From: Phaseolus vulgaris
Taxonomy: Eukaryota; Streptophyta; Magnoliopsida; Fabales; Fabaceae
Reading direction: 5' to 3'
Assembly: GCF_000499845.2 (NCBI RefSeq)
Contig: NC_023754.2
Span: 10,210,584 to 10,274,583 of the forward strand
Length of the DNA: 64,000 bases
The position numbers were made by a program, and so were the translations under genes. The notes beneath the pieces are model-generated. The model made no database searches and was not told where the DNA came from. It was given only the letters and a program-made list of their open reading frames with translations. Shown in pieces: positions 57,695 to 64,000 of this stretch (position 1 is its first letter; each line of letters opens with the position of its first letter).

Positions 57695-58037
57695 TCAAGC
57701 TTTTATGCACTTATAAATAGGGAATGAAAGTTTAATCTTGCAGGCTGCTGGGAGTTGTGTCAATTTCTCAGGTTTAAACGACAAATTAGGCATAGTGGCA
57801 ACCAAACAAGTACAAAGTTTTTGAATAGCTGCAGGATTGTTGACTTTTCCAAACACCTGAGCAGCTCCAGCACAACACCTTGGACTTGGAATCCCAAAGT
57901 CTGGATTAACCAAATAAGGCACACATGGTGAAAATAATGGATTATACTCATCACAGCTAGCAGGCATTTGACCTTCACTCAATCTTGTTGGCCAAACAAT
58001 AACCCATAACAAACATCACCATAGCCAAAACCTTCAT
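57695..58037 (-). pseudogene. nsLTP-like gene copy B, same frameshift as copy C
   Basis: The eight-cysteine mature part (PASCDEYNPLFSPC to FPIYKCIKA) has a few substitutions against copy C (A/V, V/A, S/N, Q/E, S/P, L/S, D/Y). The signal-peptide ATG is at 58037 and is followed by TGA in the same position as in copy C, so signal and mature parts are in different frames. Unlike copy C it keeps an apparent TATA box (tatataagg, minus strand, 58114-58122) about 80 bp upstream of the ATG. It may still be transcribed, but a secreted product would need a frame change. Confidence 0.8.
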
Positions 58038-58113
58038 CTTTTCTCTTTATTCTCTATGCTTCTCTGCTTTCACTCTTATCAACACATCTCTTCATCATTC
58101 TTACCATCCCATT

Positions 58114-58122
58114 CCTTATATA
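58114..58122 (-). promoter_or_regulatory. TATA box of nsLTP-like copy B
   Basis: Minus strand tatataagg; the aligned position of copy C (42154-42162) reads taaataagg. Confidence 0.55.
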
Positions 58123-59754
58123 CACACTTAATAATACGCATCTTTTATAACTCATCAGTATTTTTTTATTTCCCTTTCCATCTTAACGTATAACTACTTT
58201 AGTCAAGCTACTCCTTTACTATTTGCTCAAGGCTTGCTTTTAAATATTAATTCAAATATATGTTAATTCATTTCTACTCTTATTTATTTTTTAACATATA
58301 TATAACTGTTTATATATTTTTAAATCTTAAAATTAACTGAAAGTGACGCAAATCACAATACATACCAATGTAATTTTACTCTGTTAGTATGCGTTAACGT
58401 TGAAATTGGTCTAATCAGGTTTTACATGCTATCAACGTAATACTAGCTTAGTCAAATGTTGAAAATATATTAATTGTTAATAATACTTTTTAAGATATTT
58501 TGTTGTTGTTATAAATAATAACGAATTTTGTGAAGAGAAATTGAAGTTTGGGATGATTACCAATGTCATTTTATAACAAAATTATTATAAGTTGTCTTAA
58601 AAACATTGTCATAAAAGTTATTATAAAAGTAAATTAGATGAATATTTTTTATGCCATTAGTTAGTTACTAATGCATGTGTTATAAAAGGGTTAACAAAAT
58701 GTATTAAGTAAAATCAACCTTTAATAGCAGAAATAATGAGTATAACAACAAAAAATTACAAAAAGATGTTGCTTAAATATAATTTTTATTTCATTCGATC
58801 CAAAAGGTAGTGCTACCAATATTTTTGGTGGACCACTTAAAGCAAAGTATACGATATTTTAAGCATATTTAAGCGTCAAATATGAACTCTCGCTAGGTTC
58901 ATCATCCCTAACCTAAGGTTCTTAGAAGAAGAAGTCTTATGCACAAGGTTCCGTTGGAAGTTAAACTTTGTCCATAATTCAATCATTCCAAACGGTGGAA
59001 CTTCTCCATAGCATGGACTACACTCCATACATTTACCTTATTTTTTATTTCTTGTGGATTTGGCGCCTCACTACTCCCTAAACCTTAAACACTAAACCCT
59101 AAACCCTACCTTTAACTTGTATTCGAAGTATTCCATGAAAATAAAGCTAGCTAGTCATATAGGTGCCAATTGAATTGGTGGTTTCACATGGAGGCTTTTA
59201 CCTTTCAATGAATTACTATTCGCTACATAATTGGAATTTCAATTTTTAGATTTGCAAAAACAAAGGCAACAAAGTACCTTCATTGTAAACAAAGAAGTAA
59301 ATGTCAGTTAAAATTTAAACAACCCCCTCCCACAAACCAAATATACATGAAAAGAAATAGGGATTAGGAAAAGGCAGAATGTTAAAGAGGAAGGGATAGA
59401 ACCTGGAGGAAGATGACGGTGGACGACGAAGACAAATGGTGTTGTTGGCAGTGGAGGAGATCGGCAGATGGCACACAACACACACACATAGGTCTATTTT
59501 TTTTAGCGATTGAAAATAAATATGATGAGAAACTGAGAAGATATATTGATGTGAGTTGATTTTAGATGCTTTCATTTACGGTGACACTTTTACTTAAGAT
59601 TGGTATTTTAACAATTAAGGCTGAGAACCTAAGGAAGATTCCCACTGGACATGAACTTAACCAAGTAGTTAAGTTTGAAGGTTCACTTCTATAGAGGCAA
59701 AGATCAAAGATATAGTGAGGATGAGATGCAATTGCATAATTCAAATGGGCACAA
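58123..59754. other. 5' flank of nsLTP-like copy B, then unrecognised sequence
   Basis: 58123-58880 is the module flank shared with copy C and with copy D (1-224 and 5409-5490). 58890-59754 holds no supported gene. aaaccctaaaccct at about 59092 is two telomere-like units only. Confidence 0.6.
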
Positions 59755-61147
59755 GGTAAACATCAATGGTGGACATAGCCTCCCAAATGATGCACCATAC
59801 TCATGATTATGAGTGAAACCCAAGAGCAACTAATAAGAGAACTAAGAGACAAAAACATAAAATGGAATGGAGAAAATGGAAGGAAATGGAATGAAAAAAC
59901 TTATGATGGGTGGGTGAGAAATGTTACGCCATTTGGAGGGTGATATGCTCCAAGATGAGTGTGTTGGCCGCCACTTGAGAACTTTCCAAATCACTCAAGA
60001 TAAGACCTCAAACCTAAGAGGACATAAGCCTCACTAAGAGCTCACACAATTTGTGCAGAGTTTCTGGTGGAAACCGTCCAGTCTCACACAACCATATAAT
60101 AAGGAGGATGAAGACCTAGAGGTTGTTTATTGATTTAATTGCAAATATGGGTCTAATTGTGCTTTTGTTTATTTTTGTAGGCCCAATCAAGAGGAAAAAT
60201 CTAGGTTGAAGGAATGTACAAACATATCCAAGAAGACCTTCAACTCATCAAAATATAAACAACTACTAGAACAGGCCCAAGCACAAGCCCAAGTGCAAGC
60301 CCAACTACTAGCAGATCAGGGCCCACAACTAGGTCTATGGCGAACAGAATTGAACAATTGAACAAATGAACCGAACCAAAACAGAAATTAAAAACAAAAA
60401 CAGAACATAGTGCTGGAAAATAGAAAAACCGAAACTAAACAACTCAAGAACACAAGGCAACATGAACAATTGAAGAAGAAGAAAGGAAGGAGAAGAGAAT
60501 GCTCATGAAGATGGAAGGAGGATGGATGATCTTGCCACTAGAAGTGTGGAATGCTCCTAGATGAGAGTGATGCCGCCACTTGAGGACTCCATTGATCCAT
60601 CAAGATAAGACTAGAGAAGAAGGCTCCAAAAGCTCTCCAAAGGTCACTCAAAATTTGAGTAGAGTTTTCTTAGATTAATTCCAATCTGAATTTTACAAAG
60701 AGAGCACCTCTATTTATAGCCTAAGGTGCTGAAATGTAAGCTACACAAATTCAAAAAAACTCCCTCCCAAAAAGCTTCTAGAATTTGCGCCTAAAACAAG
60801 GCATGAGGAAGGTGTGATCCTTTCTCTCACTTTGGCACCTCCTTATTTACTCCTACACCTATCTACTAATACACCCCCCTAAGACTCTTAACTAAAGACT
60901 AAAAGATGCTTTAACAATAGAGGTTTCTAATGTTTCCCTCTAAGCACCTTTCTAAACAATATTTATTTAAAACTTGGCCTTGCCCTTCATGGGATGGTCT
61001 TTGGGCTTTTGTGGGCTTTGGCCTTCTTGGGCTTGGGCTTGGGCTTGGGCTTTATCTTTTGCAAAGATTAACAAGAAAAACTTTAAATGTGAAGGCGAAT
61101 GATCTTGTTCTTCATTATAAAAAGCCACCTTTAGTTGATTCTCATCA
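59755..61147 (-). repeat. Diverged Gypsy-type LTR fragments related to 30027-31119
   Basis: 59755-60100 matches the left part of the solo LTR (catcaatggtggacatagcc against catcaatggagacatagcc). 60330-61147 matches most of it again, including the (gggctt)n stretch (61025-61050), gcaaagattaacaagaa and the terminal ttgattctcatca. The overlap of the two pieces means two LTR copies rather than one. 60105-60330 between them is unrelated. Confidence 0.65.
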
Positions 61148-62337
61148 GGATACAAGAGGACTGGGATGCTGCTACTGATGGTAGAGAAACATTTCTCTAC
61201 ATGTTTGAAGAAGCCTAGATCTTAGTTTGAATAGTGTAGAGTAGATTTTATTTTCTTGTCAAAATTAGATTAGGAACTTTATTTGTAATTTTTCCTTAGA
61301 TGAAATTTAGCACCTAAACACCAACCTAGGTTAAATAAGGGTTTCTAAAACACCTAATTTAACCAAGGCCGGTTATGATTAAGCCATGGAGAAGAGTACA
61401 CATTTTCCACATGTTCCATATGATACATGTGCTAAACGTTTTCCATCACATGTTAAATATGCTTCATGTGCTCCATGTGCTAAGTCCAAATTAGGCGTCA
61501 ATTTCAAATTCATTTTTATTTGAATATTAGCTCCAAAATGTTCAACACTCTCTCCTATACATTGAGGTGTTTGGCTGATGATTTGGCTAAGATTAATAAA
61601 GAGTGAATTGCTACCAAAATTGTGCCAATTTCACTCATTGTCTTCTATCTCCATAGGATAGACACTTGGTCTTCATTTTTCACCTATTCCAAGTGAGATG
61701 GCCTCACCACCCACTCTCCACACCTAGCATGCACCTCCAATGTAACCAAAACTCCATGGATCTCATATAGGCTTTGTTTTATCCCTATATAAACTTTTAG
61801 CTATCTATAATAGCTACTCTACGTGAGCTCCTTGTTCATCTTCCTTCATTGACACTTCTGCCATTCCTCCAAAGAAAATGCAAATCGGATGAAGGCATGC
61901 TCCATTAGTTTTTTTACTTCATTCAAATTCAACTTGTAAAATACAATGGGTATGCCTCCTATTTATAGGTGAAGGAGCGTTGGAAAACAAGCAAGAGGGG
62001 TAGGATGGGAAAAAGGAAAAAAAAAAAGCGGCAACCTTAGGGTTTGACTAAGTCAAACCCGCATCCTAGGCTTGTCCTTCTAGAAACTAGGTCAAAACTC
62101 ATTCTTAAAAGGCTAGGAACAAGCTAAAATGATAACTACACCCCCTATTATGCTAAAGGCACCTTATTCTAACCTATCTTTGCTATTTGGACCCCTAAAG
62201 TGAGCCCAAAATTATTTACAACATATTCTATCTCTTAAGAAGATCAAAAGAAAGAACAGTTGGTGCTCTGGTTTATGCCCATCTTCTCTGGTCGGGTCCA
62301 TGAGATCCTTGGTGGGGTCTTGAATTATTTGTTGAGA
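61148..62337. other. Unrecognised, probably retroelement-derived interval
   Basis: Less AT-rich than the flanks, with several tccatgtgct or acatgtgct short repeats (61400-61490) and no coding motif. It may be the untranslated 3' part of the Gypsy element to the right. Confidence 0.35.
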
Positions 62338-63880
62338 TCACTGCTCGCCATGTGCTTTGTCTTTTGCTTCCTTGGTCATCTTCATAGCTACTTGGTTTGT
62401 ATCATGCCCCCCAAGTTCGAGAGAATTCAACCTCGAATTTAGAACTCTTATAGATAACATAGTTAGTTTGTTCACATATAAGATAGTGCAAGGATTGAGA
62501 TGTGAACTCAACTTATGTTCTTTAAGTGTGTGGAGTGCATAAGATGGGTTTCTATATAGAGACCAAGTTTGAAAAGAATGTTTGGGAATGACAAATCTTT
62601 GTGATGAAAGTCCTCTTAAAACGTGGAAATCTTTAGGAGGTGTTTGAAAATCATTCCTAAATGTCTTAAAGAAAGATGGTAAGTAGATAGAAACATTTGG
62701 TAATGAAAAAAAGAAGGAAGAAGTATATCGTGAAGGCACAATTATTTTTGCGAGGTCTAACAAGATGAGACCCTTTTTACTTTCCTCGGCTTTTTCATTT
62801 TCTCTTTTTGTTTTTATTTGAATTTGGTCTTGATTTACCTCTTGTAACATTATCGTTCTTTTACTTGGACAATTGACATCAATGTGCCCAAAACCTAAAC
62901 ATTTAAAACATTTTATGCTTGAAGTTTTAGTGGGTGACTTAGGGGTAGAGGTAGAAGGATTGTGTTGAGAAACTTTTTGGTTAGAGGTGATGTCTTTTGA
63001 AAAATGGGAAAGAGAAGTTTTTGTATAAATGTTGTTTGCACCCTTCCCGGAAGATTTGTAGAAACCATCATTAGGAGTGTTTTTGAAAATTGTTTTCTTT
63101 GAAATTTGTGATTCCACCATGATGGCTATGTGAACCAACTTCTTTAAGGAAGAGTACTCATATATTTCGACAACATCTCGAATTTCTCTCCTCAAACCAC
63201 TCACAAACCGAGTTATCTTTGACTGATCACTATTAGGCATATTAAATTTAGTAAAAGTTGTTTCTAACTCTTCAAAATATTACTTTACCGTCCTAGGTCC
63301 TTGATGAAGCCATTGGAGCTTCAACAAGTGTTCATTCCTATGAGAAGGAACAAACCGCGCGCGCATACATTCTTTCAAATCATACCAAGAGACCACGACT
63401 GACCTCTTGTTTAGCCCAATGTCCATTACAGTTGTTGCCACCATTGGATGACATAGTCTAAAAAAACTAGGGAAGCTAACAAAACCTTTTGGTCCTCGGT
63501 GACATTATACACATTAAAGAGATGTTCAACTTTAGCTTCCCATTCTAAATACAAAGTAGGGTCAATTGGTTTGCAAAATCAAAAGAATGTTGTGGTTGTT
63601 GTAGGTGTTGATGATGCCGTTTGTCAAAATTGTGCACTCGCCAATCATGTTCTTGACTCCCATAGTGCATGGAATGTCTAGTTGTTCTTGGCGGCTACCG
63701 TTTCCTTTCTTGATTTTTCCTTGCTTGAGTTTCTTCTACTCTTTGCAATCTTTTCGCTAGTTGGCTTATTTCCTCATCTTTGTGGACCATTCGCTTCTTA
63801 ACCTCCACAAGTTCTCCCAAAAAGTGGGCTTGGTGATGTGATTGCGGTTTTGAAGATTTACCTAAAGACAAATGACCCAT
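62338..63880 (-). pseudogene. Ty3/Gypsy gag remnant
   Basis: The minus strand starts MGHLSLGKSSKPQSHHQ at 63880 with a coiled-coil-like N-terminus (63880-63695). Broken frames (about 63560-63240) then carry WEAKVEHLFNVYNVTEDQKV and ARFVPSH-like blocks of the retrotransposon gag domain. An open frame from 63240 reads ITRFVSGLRREIRDVVE, then a zinc knuckle CFKCLGFGHIDVNCPSK (about 62850-62905). After about 62780 the frame has no gag or protease similarity I recognise and ends at 62338, so pol is deleted or replaced. The element's 5' side runs off the window. Confidence 0.8.
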
Positions 63881-64000
63881 AATGTTTGCACAAAGGAATT
63901 AAACAATTAGTGAAAAAGAAGCTAGAATACACTCTTTCAAGTTTGCGTCACTTTTGGTGAAAAGAAATCAAGAGGAGAACACTCAAAGCATTCAAAAAGA
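63881..64000 (-). other. Leader of the Gypsy gag remnant
   Basis: Non-coding sequence upstream of the gag start; the LTR would lie beyond the window edge. Confidence 0.4.

Noticed and set aside
1..64000. tRNA or rRNA genes
   Set aside because: No cloverleaf candidate or rRNA-like segment was recognised by eye; a covariance-model scan would be needed to exclude them formally.

Overview
This is nuclear DNA of a flowering plant, most likely a legume. The window is very AT-rich, holds no operon-like gene order, and is built almost entirely of Copia, Gypsy, LINE, CACTA-like and Helitron-like sequences layered into one another. The only host-type genes I recognise are small eight-cysteine lipid-transfer-protein-like (nsLTP-like) genes of the kind expanded in legumes (MtN5-like). 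The species assignment is inference; the mobile-element content is read directly from the sequence.

Layout. 1-5.5 kb: the end of an nsLTP flanking module, split by a decayed but nearly full-length RE1-type Copia element (LTRs 225-441 and 5109-5403, 5-bp target duplication) with a TRIM-like piece in its leader. 5.4-8.2 kb: a 28-bp minisatellite, then a Gypsy protease fragment cut exactly by a Sirevirus-type solo LTR. 8.2-13.9 kb: non-coding, with a second Sirevirus LTR fragment and tandem duplications. 13.96-14.32 kb: the one intact nsLTP-like gene. 15.8-18.6 kb: a 19-bp AT satellite interrupted by a non-autonomous Helitron and by a degenerate pararetrovirus/retroelement-like fragment. 19-20 kb: CACTA-like ends around a (CA)n(GC)n(TA)n microsatellite.

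20.96-38.9 kb is a retrotransposon nest. An autonomous minus-strand Sirevirus-like Copia element is split by three insertions: a 6.1-kb minus-strand pol-less relative (N1, 22985-29064), a Gypsy-type solo LTR (30027-31119) and a 6.0-kb plus-strand pol-less relative (N2, 32157-38157). N1 itself carries a solo LTR of the N2 family (25345-26477). N1 and N2 keep gag but carry, where pol should be, an ORF resembling the putative plant transposon protein (Transposase_32) family. Throughout these elements a 10-bp imperfect palindrome (YAAYCGRTTG) occurs in pairs, nearly always exactly 21 bp apart. This is the most striking undescribed signal in the window.

38.9-64 kb: LTR-like remnants; two nearly identical nsLTP-like copies on the minus strand (41.7 and 57.7 kb) with the same frameshift between signal peptide and mature region; a Tat-like Gypsy 5' end (43.2-44.4 kb); three LINE pieces (45.2, 50.1, 55.3 kb); a ~2-kb segmental duplication (47.6-49.7 against 55.4-57.4 kb); a Copia 3' end holding a Tat-type solo LTR (53.6-55.2 kb); and a minus-strand Gypsy gag remnant at the right edge. 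Apart from the 13.96-kb gene, essentially every coding region is broken, so the genes do not form a working pathway. The window is a record of insertion, recombination between LTRs, and segmental duplication.
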